Shown piece by piece: positions 25,078 to 33,866 of a stretch of 53,462 nucleotides of DNA. Position numbers and translations under genes: made by a program. The notes beneath the pieces are model-generated. The model did no database searches. It had not been told where the DNA came from and saw only the letters and a program-made list of their open reading frames with translations. The DNA lies in NCBI GenBank assembly GCA_013151015.1, contig JAADJA010000049.1:1-53462 (forward strand). The letters are read 5' to 3'. Position 1 is the stretch's first letter, and each line of letters opens with the position of its first letter. This stretch comes from Chlorobiota bacterium (GTDB taxonomy: Bacteria > Bacteroidota > Bacteroidia > Bacteroidales > JAADJA01).

Positions 25078-25084
25078 GTCCCCT

Positions 25085-25831
25085 TTAAAAAATTGTACTA
25101 CCGATGCTCCTCCCCCCGTCAACATGAATTATCTGTCCGGTAATAAAATCGCTTTTCCCCGAAACCAGAAACGAAATTACATTGGCAATGTCTTCAGGTT
25201 TCCCAAGCTTTTTTGTAGGCTGTGCACTTATCAACTGTTGCATTACTTCTTCGGAAAGGGATTGGGTCAATGGTGTGTCGATGAGCCCGGGAGCAACAGC
25301 GTTTACGTTTACATTGTATTTGCCCAGCTCAAGCGCCAGCACTCGCGTAAGGCCCACGATCCCAGCCTTTGAAGCTGTATAATTTGATTGGCCGCGGTTG
25401 TTCCCCAACCAAGCCCTTGAAGAAATATTCACGATTTTCCCAAATTTCTGATCCCTCATAATAATTGCCGCCTCCCGGCACATCATCCATGTCCCTTTTA
25501 AGTTTACATCAACGACAAAATCAAAATCCCTTTTGGGCATTTTCCAAATCATATTGTCCTTTATTACACCTGCATTGTTGACGAGGATATCAATTTTCCC
25601 AAATTTTTCAATGACTTCTTTAAACAATGATTTTATTTCATCTTGGCTTTGAATGTCACATTTTATATACTCCGAATTCCCTTTTCCAAGATAATCCATA
25701 ATTGATTCCTTGACATTTTCGTCCACATCCACGACAACCACAAAGCAATCATCTTCAACCAATTGTTTTGCAATACTTTTCCCAATCCCTCTTGCGGCTC
25801 CCGTAACAATCGAAATTCTTTTTTTCATCAT
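25085..25831 (-). CDS. Short-chain dehydrogenase in the aromatic island (FabG-like)
   Basis: A 248-residue SDR with the cofactor motif TGAARGIG (residues 10-17), VNNAG and catalytic NISSRAW...YTASKAG. An Asp at the end of the second strand (VVVVDVDE) suggests NAD rather than NADP, unlike biosynthetic FabG. It is the only minus-strand gene in the island, convergent with the thiolase and divergent from bcrC. Its context suggests oxidation of a 3-hydroxyacyl-CoA or alicyclic hydroxyacyl-CoA (for example 3-hydroxypimelyl-CoA). The sequence does not fix the substrate. Confidence 0.75.
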   Translation of the reverse strand: MMKKRISIVTGAARGIGKSIAKQLVEDDCFVVVVDVDENVKESIMDYLGKGNSEYIKCDIQSQDEIKSLFKEVIEKFGKIDILVNNAGVIKDNMIWKMPKRDFDFVVDVNLKGTWMMCREAAIIMRDQKFGKIVNISSRAWLGNNRGQSNYTASKAGIVGLTRVLALELGKYNVNVNAVAPGLIDTPLTQSLSEEVMQQLISAQPTKKLGKPEDIANVISFLVSGKSDFITGQIIHVDGGRSIGSTIF

Positions 25832-25862
25832 TTTTCTTGTTTTATTGGAAAGTAAAATTAAA

Positions 25863-25870
25863 CAAAATTA
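25863..25870 (-). promoter_or_regulatory. Bacteroidota -7 box upstream of the SDR gene
   Basis: The minus-strand TAATTTTG matches TAnnTTTG, 31 nt before the SDR ATG. For the divergent bcrC direction no TAnnTTTG box was found in 25871-26043, although an activated promoter might deviate from consensus. Confidence 0.45.
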
Positions 25871-26043
25871 CCAATAACCTGATAAATATTATAAGCACTT
25901 AATTGCTTAAATTAAAAAATATAGCATATATTAGCGCCAATTTCCGGTTACTTACCCGGCTTAAGCTTGAGAAAAACGTTAAAAACAACGGCAATATCAT
26001 CTCAAATCTTTCACTATTACTCATCACAGATTAAATTTTCAGG

Positions 26044-27216
26044 ATGTCGAAATTAAAGGAACTTGCAAATAAATGCGAAAAGCTATCATTTGATTTGAAT
26101 TTCAAAGCAGCCCGTAAATGGAAAATGGAAAAAGAGGGCAGGGTCATCGTTGGCTATATGCCGATATATTTCCCGAGGGAGATAATCCATGCCGTTGAAG
26201 GTTTGCCCGTAGGTATTTTGGGTGGGGGCGACAGAAAGCAGATAATTGTGGGCGATGCCTATTATCAATCGTATATATGCCATATCCCAAGAGGGATTAT
26301 TGAAATGGCACTTTCAGGACATTTTGCCGATTTTGACGGATTTGTCTTTCCTTCAATCTGCGATGTGATCAGAAATCTCTCAGGGATGTTCCAGATGTCA
26401 AACATTGGGAAATTTGCCAAGTACATGGATTTCCCCCAGGATTTCAGTTCCGAAATCGGCGGAAAGTTTTATATCCAGGAAATGAATTCTGTTTTGTCCA
26501 AAATAAAGAAAATCAATGGAGTAGAATTAACAAGCACAAACCTGAACAATTCAATAGGCTTATATAACAAAAACAGAAGATTGATTGAAGATATATACGA
26601 CATCAGGCAACATTCACCCTGGAGGTTATCGGCCGTTGATACATATCATATCATCAGGGCCGGTATGGTCATCCCTGTTGAAGATCACAACATTATCCTG
26701 GAAGAAGTGCTGGAAGAAATTAGGCAAGATATTGGGGAACCAATGGATAAGATAAAAGTTGTTATTACCGGCGCGTTCTGCGAACAACCCCCGGTTTCGC
26801 TTATCAGGACGATTGAAATGGCCGGTTGTTATATTGTTGACGATGACCTGATGTTGGGTTCAAGATGGATACAAGGCGACATTGACAACACTTCCGACAA
26901 TCCGGTCCGGGCCATTTCTGAGGCATATATAAACAAAAGCACATTTTCATCATCCGTATATGATGTTGGGAACCCTAAAAGCGAAAGGCTTATCAGCCTT
27001 TCCAAAAAGAGAAAAGCCGATGGGATTATCTTTGCCGCCCCAAGTTTTTGCGATCCCGCATTGCTCGATAACCCTATATATAACAAAGCCTGTGACGATC
27101 AAAAAATAAGGTACATAAATTTCCAATACCATGAAAACATAGGGCAATTTAAAGTAATCAAAGAGCAAGTGGGCGCCTTCTCCGATTCGATCAAACTATG
27201 GGAAACAGATGCATGA
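26044..27216 (+). CDS. bcrC: Class I benzoyl-CoA reductase subunit C (BcrC/BadD/BzdN-like)
   Basis: A 390-residue member of the 2-hydroxyacyl-CoA dehydratase D-component family. The family framework is FPREIIHAVEGLPVG, then three Cys in the expected places for a cluster or double cubane: Cys79 (SYICHIPRG), Cys106 (PSICDVIRN) and Cys336 (APSFCDPAL). SICDVIRNLSGMF is typical of the BcrC branch. With subunit B it should form the ring-reducing module that takes single electrons from the A/D activator and reduces benzoyl-CoA to cyclohexa-1,5-diene-1-carbonyl-CoA. It is first in a C-B-A-D order, the order reported for Thauera bcr and Rhodopseudomonas bad genes. Confidence 0.85.
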   Translation: MSKLKELANKCEKLSFDLNFKAARKWKMEKEGRVIVGYMPIYFPREIIHAVEGLPVGILGGGDRKQIIVGDAYYQSYICHIPRGIIEMALSGHFADFDGFVFPSICDVIRNLSGMFQMSNIGKFAKYMDFPQDFSSEIGGKFYIQEMNSVLSKIKKINGVELTSTNLNNSIGLYNKNRRLIEDIYDIRQHSPWRLSAVDTYHIIRAGMVIPVEDHNIILEEVLEEIRQDIGEPMDKIKVVITGAFCEQPPVSLIRTIEMAGCYIVDDDLMLGSRWIQGDIDNTSDNPVRAISEAYINKSTFSSSVYDVGNPKSERLISLSKKRKADGIIFAAPSFCDPALLDNPIYNKACDDQKIRYINFQYHENIGQFKVIKEQVGAFSDSIKLWETDA

Positions 27217-27275
27217 AAAGCAGTCTGCACAATAACTTAACAAAACGATTCATAAATAAATTGATTAAATAGAAT

Positions 27276-28553
27276 ATGTCGGAAAACGTAAAAAAAGAAA
27301 AAAGCATGATCCTCCAAAAAGAGATGATCGGAGGCTTGTTCAAAGACCTTGGAAATGCCAAAGAATCAGGCAAAAAGGTTGTTTACACTTTTGTACCAGG
27401 TAATTTATCCGAGTTGATTCGTTCATTTGACATGCTCATGGTTTACCCCGAAATAAATGCCTTGCAATCGGGCATGAGGAAAAAGTCCGATGAATATATT
27501 AAAGAAGCTGAAAAATGGGGGCATTCGGAAGATGTTTGCACCTACGTGAAGTGTGATATTGGGATGATGCTGAACGGGAACATCGGCCCGACCGGCGAAA
27601 AAATCCCCGATCCCGATCTGCTGCTTTTGAGCTATACCGGTTGTTTCACTTTCCTGAAATGGTTCGAGAACCTTGAAAAACTTTATCCCGGTGTCCCGGT
27701 TGCCTTATTGCACACGCCTTATCAGGAAAACGGTGAAATAACGCCAGAAATGACCGATTACATGGTTAAGCAATTAAAGAACGATGTAATCCCAAAAATG
27801 GAACAAATTTCAGGTCAAAAGTTCAACCCCGAAAAACTCAAAACCATACTGCAACATTCAGCCGATACCGAGGACATGATCGTTAAGATTTTTGATACGA
27901 CCAAAAACAAGCCATCCCCTATTGACGCATATTTTGCCGGGGTTTATTACATAGGCCCGATCAATATAGGTTTTCGGGGCACTGCTGAGGCCACTGGTTA
28001 TTACAAAGAATTATATAGTGAAATACAGGAACGTGTGAAACTTGGTTTAGGGCCGGTAACACCTGAAGGCGAAATGAAAGAAGAAAAATTCAGGCTGGTG
28101 GTGGAAGGCCCCCCAAACTGGACAAGCTTCAGGGAATTCTGGAAGCTGTTTTATGACATGGGCGCAGTTATCGTTTCTTCATCCTATACCCGTGTGGGAG
28201 GGGTTTACAAAAACGGTTTCAGGCACGACCCCAACAGGCTGCTCGAAAGCTTGTCAGAGTATTGCATGGGCTGCTATACAAATATGAACCTCAAGCAAAG
28301 GGTGGACATGCTCGCACAGGAAATAGTGGATTATAAAGCGGACGGGTTTTTAGTGAATTCGATAAAGAGCTGCAACTCTTTTTCGGCAGGGCAATTATTG
28401 ATGATGCGGACTCTGGAAGACAGGCTGGGGATTCCGGTCGGGTTTATCGAATCGGACCTGGTTGACCCAAGGTATTTTTCATATTCGAATATCAAAAACA
28501 GGCTCGAGTCATTTTTCCAGATGCTGGACCAGAGAAAACTTATCTCTGTTTAA
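27276..28553 (+). CDS. bcrB: Class I benzoyl-CoA reductase subunit B (BcrB/BadE/BzdO-like)
   Basis: A 425-residue D-component homologue with the longer B-type N-terminus. Candidate cluster ligands are Cys88 (DVCTYVKCDIG, with Cys93 nearby), Cys123 (SYTGCFTF) and Cys366 (SIKSCNSFS). The region SYTRVGGVYKNGFR and SEYCMGCYTNMNL is highly B-like. It would bind benzoyl-CoA with subunit C. The gene follows bcrC after 59 nt and precedes the activator subunits. This subunit has a full-length paralogue at 32659 in the same operon. Confidence 0.85.
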   Translation: MSENVKKEKSMILQKEMIGGLFKDLGNAKESGKKVVYTFVPGNLSELIRSFDMLMVYPEINALQSGMRKKSDEYIKEAEKWGHSEDVCTYVKCDIGMMLNGNIGPTGEKIPDPDLLLLSYTGCFTFLKWFENLEKLYPGVPVALLHTPYQENGEITPEMTDYMVKQLKNDVIPKMEQISGQKFNPEKLKTILQHSADTEDMIVKIFDTTKNKPSPIDAYFAGVYYIGPINIGFRGTAEATGYYKELYSEIQERVKLGLGPVTPEGEMKEEKFRLVVEGPPNWTSFREFWKLFYDMGAVIVSSSYTRVGGVYKNGFRHDPNRLLESLSEYCMGCYTNMNLKQRVDMLAQEIVDYKADGFLVNSIKSCNSFSAGQLLMMRTLEDRLGIPVGFIESDLVDPRYFSYSNIKNRLESFFQMLDQRKLISV

Positions 28554-28598
28554 ATCCATCTATCTGTGCACCTTAATTTCTAACAAAAAAAACATTCA

Positions 28599-29987
28599 GT
28601 GAAAAAATTTTATTTAGGAGTAGATTTGGGATCAACAACGTCAAAAGCGATTATCATCGATGAAAAAGACGAAATTGTTGGCAGGGGGATTACCAATACC
28701 AGGGCCAACTACACCGTGGCCGTTGAAATTGCCCGGCTTGCGGCAATATTCAATGCGCGGTTTTATTTATTGAAAAAGCAATTGGGAGATGAAATAGAAC
28801 AACGTCCCGAATTCAAACAATACATCGAAGATATTGAATCTGTATTTGAATACCTCCAATTCAAAAAAAGGAGCGATCTTTTTTTGGCCGCACTATTGAA
28901 AACGGCAAACGCTTCATTTAATGGGGATATCAAAAGCAAGGTAACCCATAATATTGAAAAAATATTTTCAACAGTCAAGCCAAAATTGAAATCAGAATTT
29001 ATAGATGGCGGCCTTGCCAAGTCCAATCAGTTTTTCAGGGACATTATCAGCGAAAAATACAATGAGGAAATCGAAAAGCTGGACAAAGAACTTTTTGAGC
29101 CGATGACCCTGATATATGACAAGAGCATCACACCTGTTGAAAACGAAATGGTTGATTTTGATTTCAAGGAATTGGTTTACCAATCAATGGGGCTCCTTGA
29201 GGAGAAATATAAGAAACTTGCCGAAAAATCAGCCGGGAAAGCAAGTGTGCGTTTTGATGCAGAAATAAATATCCTGACAGGGAATTATGAAAACGTTTCG
29301 GATTCCTTAAAAAAACACATTGATTATATCGCCGATTTTGAGCTCACAATAGCCAACATGGTTGGGACCGGCTATGGCCGCGCCATATTGCCCTTCCCAA
29401 AAGATTCAATAAAATCCGAGATTTTATGCCATGCTTTTGGGGCACATGCAGTATTCCCGTTCACGCGAACAGTCCTCGATATTGGGGGACAAGACACAAA
29501 GGCCATTCAGGTAGATAAATATGGGTTGGTAACAAGTTTTAACATGAACGACAGATGTGCCGCAGGCTGTGGAAGGTATCTGGGTTATATTGCAGATGAA
29601 TTCAGCATTTCGCTGAACGAGCTGGGGCCAGAAGCATTAGAGGCCGAAAAAGAAGCAGTAATTTGTTCAACATGTACTGTTTTTGCCGGCGCCGAAGTAA
29701 GGGAAATGCTCAATATGGGCGAAAAACGATCCAACATCCTAGCCGGGCTCCATAAGTCGATAGTTATGAGGGCAATGTCATTAATCGCGCGTTCGGGTGG
29801 CGTCAAAAACGAATTTACTTTCACAGGTGGCGTTGCACGTAACCAGGCAGTTTTGAAATATGTGGGCCAGATGGTAGCCGAAAACTACGGAACCGATATA
29901 AAAATAAACATCCACACCGACTCCATTTTCATGGGGGCATTGGGCGCGGCAATGTTTGCCCGTAGGGCATCATTACAAAAAAATTAA
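28599..29987 (+). CDS. bcrA: Class I benzoyl-CoA reductase activator subunit A (BcrA/BadF-like)
   Basis: A 462-residue ASKHA-fold ATPase. Phosphate loop GVDLGSTTSK lies at residues 7-16. A long insertion of about 190 residues follows (roughly 40-230, charged and helical), which separates BcrA-type from BcrD-type subunits. After that come the second nucleotide motif DIGGQDTK (294-301) and two [4Fe-4S] ligands, Cys320 (RCAAGCGRY) and Cys359 (STCTVFAGAEV). It would pair with subunit D so that one [4Fe-4S] cluster bridges them, and drive ATP-dependent transfer of low-potential electrons to the B/C module. It starts with GTG. Ferredoxin is the expected donor, but no ferredoxin gene is nearby. Confidence 0.85.
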   Translation: MKKFYLGVDLGSTTSKAIIIDEKDEIVGRGITNTRANYTVAVEIARLAAIFNARFYLLKKQLGDEIEQRPEFKQYIEDIESVFEYLQFKKRSDLFLAALLKTANASFNGDIKSKVTHNIEKIFSTVKPKLKSEFIDGGLAKSNQFFRDIISEKYNEEIEKLDKELFEPMTLIYDKSITPVENEMVDFDFKELVYQSMGLLEEKYKKLAEKSAGKASVRFDAEINILTGNYENVSDSLKKHIDYIADFELTIANMVGTGYGRAILPFPKDSIKSEILCHAFGAHAVFPFTRTVLDIGGQDTKAIQVDKYGLVTSFNMNDRCAAGCGRYLGYIADEFSISLNELGPEALEAEKEAVICSTCTVFAGAEVREMLNMGEKRSNILAGLHKSIVMRAMSLIARSGGVKNEFTFTGGVARNQAVLKYVGQMVAENYGTDIKINIHTDSIFMGALGAAMFARRASLQKN

Positions 29988-29997
29988 ATAGACTTAA

Positions 29998-30870
29998 ATG
30001 GAAGACAGGATCTTAACAATGGGAATTGATGTGGGCAGCAGCTACATTAAAATTGTATTATTTGATTATTCCGATTCAAACCGCATTTTGGATAAGCACA
30101 TCGAAAAAATAAGGAAAAGGAATCCGGCAATTGTTGCACAAGAATCGACAAACTACCTTTTGGAAAAGAACAAACTGGGGTATGGCGATATTGCCTATCT
30201 CGCTTCAACGGGCGAAGGGGAAATGGTGACAAAAAAGAGGGGCCATTTTTATAGTATGACAACACATTCCCGCGGGGCCACATATTTCTTCGACAATGTA
30301 AGTTATGTTGTCGATATGGGTGGCTTGTACGTAAAAGCAATAAAGGTAGATAGTTCAGGAAGGGTATTGGATTATAAGATGACCGGACAATGCGCCAGCG
30401 GTTCGGGTCAATTCATCGAGAATATTTCACGATACCTTGGACTGGCCATCAGTGAGGTTGGCGAGGTATCCTTGAAGTCAACAAAACCGGAAGCCCCATC
30501 AGGGATATGTGCGGTTTTGGCAGAAACCGATGTAATCAACATGGTTTCAAGGGGCATTGCAACCCCTGACATTATCAAAGGCATCCATATTTCGGTTGCA
30601 AACCGGGTAATTAAACTTTTAACAAAGCTCAAGGCAGATGGCATTATTGTTTTGACCGGGGGTATGGCATCCAATACCGGAATGGTAACAACCGTAAAAG
30701 AATTGGCAAAAAACTCCAATATAGACCCCAATAACATAAAAGCCCATGAAGACTCGATTTTTGCCGGGGCTGTCGGTGCAGCTATCTGGGGAGGGTTCAG
30801 GCATGTGAAACTAAAACAAAAAACACTGACCAACAACCGGTCCCGGGCAGGAAAGGGCACAACCACTTAA
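29998..30870 (+). CDS. bcrD: Class I benzoyl-CoA reductase activator subunit D (BcrD/BadG-like)
   Basis: A 290-residue ASKHA ATPase without the large insertion, close to the usual BcrD length. It has MGIDVGSSYIK (residues 8-18), the cluster ligands Cys132 (QCASGSGQF) and Cys171 (GICAVLAETD), and a C-terminal TGGMASNTG nucleotide loop. The middle phosphate motif reads DMGGLYVKA rather than DIGGQDxKA, so the Gln-Asp pair present in the A subunit is absent here. If it matters for hydrolysis, catalysis may be asymmetric between A and D. It starts 10 nt after bcrA. A second, shorter activator occurs at 34865. Confidence 0.85.
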   Translation: MEDRILTMGIDVGSSYIKIVLFDYSDSNRILDKHIEKIRKRNPAIVAQESTNYLLEKNKLGYGDIAYLASTGEGEMVTKKRGHFYSMTTHSRGATYFFDNVSYVVDMGGLYVKAIKVDSSGRVLDYKMTGQCASGSGQFIENISRYLGLAISEVGEVSLKSTKPEAPSGICAVLAETDVINMVSRGIATPDIIKGIHISVANRVIKLLTKLKADGIIVLTGGMASNTGMVTTVKELAKNSNIDPNNIKAHEDSIFAGAVGAAIWGGFRHVKLKQKTLTNNRSRAGKGTTT

Positions 30871-30922
30871 ATATCTATCAAAAAAACATTTGAAATCTGA
30901 CTATTAAATATCCCAAACAATT

Positions 30923-32653
30923 ATGTATAAAACCATTCTTGAACCGGAGCATGAGTTAAGCCCAATTACTGTTAACATTGCCGAGATGCTAAGGAACAAT
31001 GTGAAAAATTTCAGCACAAGATATGTTTTCAAACAAAAACAAAAAAACAAATACTTTGGGATCACATGGCAGGAGTTTTATACCGGGATCAGGAGGATAG
31101 CCTTCAATTTGCAAAAACTCGGTTTTTCAAAAGGCGACAAAGCCCTTATCCTTTCAAGGAACAGGCTTGAAATGCTCCAAACCGAGCTGGCAATCCAGTC
31201 TTCCGGTGGAATATCCGTCCCGGTTTTTCACAACCTCAAAGAACCGGTTATCACAAAACTTTACCAACATTCCGGTTCCAAATACCTTTTTGTGGGAAGC
31301 GAGGTTCAATTGGGGAAAATCAGCCAGAGCTTATCAATAAACAAAATCTTCTCTTTTGACGAAATCAAACATAACAATTTTCCCGAACTGATTTTTTTTA
31401 AGGATTTAATCGCCCCGTTGGAGATGGGGGATTTCAGCCTTGATTTTAACGCAAGCCCCGAAGATATTTGCCTGAACATGTACACTTCAGGGACTATGGG
31501 CGAACAGAAATGTGTTCAGCTCACACACAAAAACATTTTATCGCAACAGGCCGCATTGGATGTGTTGTGGGATGTTGACGAGAACGACAGGCTTTTAAGT
31601 TATTTGCCCTGGCACCATAGCTTTGGTGGGATTTTTGAAAAATTCACGGCCATATACAGCGGTGCCGAAATGTACCTGGAGTCAGGGTACGGAACCGACC
31701 CAAAAGAAATACTTGAAAACTGGAAACTGGTAAAACCAACCATTTTTTTCAGTGTGCCACTTGTTTACCAATCCCTTTATACATTGGCCAAAGAAAGCAA
31801 AGAGGCAGAAGAATTGTTTTTTCACCCTGATTTAAAGTTCATATTCACAGCAGCTGCACCTTTGCCAAAAAACATTTCGGATGAATTTGAGAACAGAGGG
31901 GTTAAGGTTATCGAAGGATGGGGGCTTACCGAAACAACCCCCTGTTGCACACTCACCGACCCAAAAGTAAAAAGGGCCCCAGGGGTTGTGGGAAAACCCA
32001 TTCCCGGTGTAAAACTGAGGCTGGCTGAAGATGGGGAAATACAGGTTTCAGGCCCGAACGTCATGAAAGGCTATTACAACAACAAGAAAGCCAACGACAA
32101 AATATTTACCCCGGATGGATGGTTTTGCACAGGGGATATTGGCGAGTTTACCGAAACAGGGTTAAAGCTAATAGCACGAAAAGACAGGATTTTCAAACTT
32201 TTGAACGCTGAAAAAATCATCCCTGCCGATCTGGAAAAAAAGATACTTGGGAAATGTTCGTACCTGTCTTATGTTTTAGTTGAAGGATCGGGAAGAAAAA
32301 CCCCTATCGCCCTATTGTTTCCGAACAATACCTTGGTAAGTTCATCAGCAAAAAACAACAATATCAAAATTGAAGGTTGCAAGTGCCCCGAAAACATGAA
32401 AGACCTTGCTGTTTGCCTAAAACAATGTATAGATAACGTGAACAACGAAATAAAAGAAAAATATGCAAGGATCAACTGTGCGATGCTAATTAACGGTGGC
32501 TTGAGCGTTGAAGACAAAACCCTTACCGCATCCATGAAAATGATGCCCAATAGTGTAAAGCATGTTTTCAAGGCACATATCCAAAAAATCTACGGGGAAG
32601 ACAAAGAGATTAAAGAAGATTTTTATATCATCCCGTTACAAGAGGAACTATAA
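30923..32653 (+). CDS. AMP-forming acyl/aryl-CoA ligase (long-chain FadD15-like)
   Basis: A 576-residue adenylate-forming ligase. Motifs in order are P-loop MYTSGTMGEQKCVQLTH (Cys where Gly is usual in KGV), PWHHSFG, GWGLTETTPC, GWFCTGDIG, and the hinge RKDRIFKLLNAEKI. Overall it resembles the long-chain acyl-CoA synthetase (FAA1/FadD15) branch rather than the shorter benzoate-CoA ligases (about 520 residues) of known bcr clusters. It is nevertheless the only ligase in the island, so it is the candidate for activating benzoate, 4-hydroxybenzoate or the substrate of the orphan dehydratase-like module. It ends 5 nt before the BcrB paralogue, suggesting translational coupling with that module. 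Confidence 0.8.
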   Translation: MYKTILEPEHELSPITVNIAEMLRNNVKNFSTRYVFKQKQKNKYFGITWQEFYTGIRRIAFNLQKLGFSKGDKALILSRNRLEMLQTELAIQSSGGISVPVFHNLKEPVITKLYQHSGSKYLFVGSEVQLGKISQSLSINKIFSFDEIKHNNFPELIFFKDLIAPLEMGDFSLDFNASPEDICLNMYTSGTMGEQKCVQLTHKNILSQQAALDVLWDVDENDRLLSYLPWHHSFGGIFEKFTAIYSGAEMYLESGYGTDPKEILENWKLVKPTIFFSVPLVYQSLYTLAKESKEAEELFFHPDLKFIFTAAAPLPKNISDEFENRGVKVIEGWGLTETTPCCTLTDPKVKRAPGVVGKPIPGVKLRLAEDGEIQVSGPNVMKGYYNNKKANDKIFTPDGWFCTGDIGEFTETGLKLIARKDRIFKLLNAEKIIPADLEKKILGKCSYLSYVLVEGSGRKTPIALLFPNNTLVSSSAKNNNIKIEGCKCPENMKDLAVCLKQCIDNVNNEIKEKYARINCAMLINGGLSVEDKTLTASMKMMPNSVKHVFKAHIQKIYGEDKEIKEDFYIIPLQEEL

Positions 32654-32658
32654 ATAAA

Positions 32659-33861
32659 ATGTACGAAATAAAAACATCAAAATTATTAAAGCAGGTAATG
32701 GCCGATTATTTTTCGGCCACGAAAAACAAATCGAGACCCCTTGCCTGGTGCACCAGTGTCGGGCCAGCCGAATTATTGCGGTCGTTTGGCTTTGAGGTAT
32801 ATTTTCCTGAAAACCATGGGGCACTTTTGGGTGCCACGCGAAAAGCCATGGATACCATTCCGGTTGCTTCAAAGATTGGCTATCCTTCCGATATATGCTC
32901 CTATTTAACTGCCGACATCGGATCGTACATCAGGAAATCAACGCCCCTTACAAAACATTACGGATTGGAAGCTCCCCCAAAACCGGATTTGATAGTTTAC
33001 AACACAAACCAGTGCAGGGAAGTCCAGGACTGGTTTACTTTTTTCGGAAATGAATACAATTGCCCCGTTCTTGGCATTGTACCACCAAGGCACATGGACG
33101 AGGTGAAAAAAGAAGATATTGACAATGTTTCAAAACAATTTCGATCCTTGATCCCCGAATGCGAAAGGATCAGTGGAAATAAATTTAATATCGACAAGTT
33201 TCGCGAAACCCTTAAATTAAGCAAAGAGGCAACCGGTTTATGGAAAAAAACACTTGACACTTCCAAACATTCCCCCGCACCTATTAGTTTTTTTGATGCC
33301 ACGATCCACATGGGGCCAATAGTGGTACTGCGGGGCACCGAAATTGCCAAAGAATACTATCGTGTCCTGTTGGCCGAACTCGAACACAACGTCAAAAACA
33401 AACAGGGCTTTGTTGCCAACGAATCAAGCAGGATATATTGGGAAGGGATGCCAATTTGGGGAAGGCTAAGGTATTTGTCCGATCTTTTTATGCAACATAA
33501 TTCGGCAGTAGTTGCTTCAACTTACTGCAATAGTTGGATATTCGATGCTTTTGATGAAAGACACCCATTCGAATCCTCGGCCTTTGCCTATACCACGATT
33601 TTTATAAACCGGAGCGAAAAGGCCAAACTCGAAATCCTAAAGAACCTTATCGATGAGTTCAGGATAGACGGAATGATTTTTCACGAAGCGAAAACCTGTT
33701 TTAACAATTCCAACTCAAGATTTGGCATGCCGGCCAGGCTGAAAGAAGAAACCGGTATTGAAACATTGATTATTGAAGCCGACTTATGCGATTTAAGGTT
33801 CTTCTCCGAAGAGCAATCCACCATTAAAATCGAAACTTTATTAGAACAAATATCCTCCTAA
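32659..33861 (+). CDS. Second BcrB/HgdB-like double-cubane subunit (orphan)
   Basis: A 400-residue D-component homologue, related to the BcrB above but missing about 25 N-terminal residues. All three cluster Cys are kept: Cys80 (SDICSYLTADIG), Cys119 (NTNQCREV) and one near 353 (EAKTCFNNSN), so it should bind a cluster. It has no adjacent BcrC-like partner. It may be a homodimer, as in the double-cubane protein DCCP and E. coli YjiM, or replace one subunit of the main reductase. Neighbours on either side (a ligase, a KPR-like dehydrogenase and a single activator) suggest a separate dehydratase or reductase system. Substrate unknown. Confidence 0.8.
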   Translation: MYEIKTSKLLKQVMADYFSATKNKSRPLAWCTSVGPAELLRSFGFEVYFPENHGALLGATRKAMDTIPVASKIGYPSDICSYLTADIGSYIRKSTPLTKHYGLEAPPKPDLIVYNTNQCREVQDWFTFFGNEYNCPVLGIVPPRHMDEVKKEDIDNVSKQFRSLIPECERISGNKFNIDKFRETLKLSKEATGLWKKTLDTSKHSPAPISFFDATIHMGPIVVLRGTEIAKEYYRVLLAELEHNVKNKQGFVANESSRIYWEGMPIWGRLRYLSDLFMQHNSAVVASTYCNSWIFDAFDERHPFESSAFAYTTIFINRSEKAKLEILKNLIDEFRIDGMIFHEAKTCFNNSNSRFGMPARLKEETGIETLIIEADLCDLRFFSEEQSTIKIETLLEQISS

Positions 33862-33866
33862 AAAAA

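Noticed and set aside
26044-30870. Reading the C-B-A-D genes as a 2-hydroxyglutaryl/phenyllactyl-CoA dehydratase
   Set aside because: Those systems have one homodimeric activator; here two different activator subunits are present, one with the large BcrA-type insertion, and dch, had and oah are adjacent.
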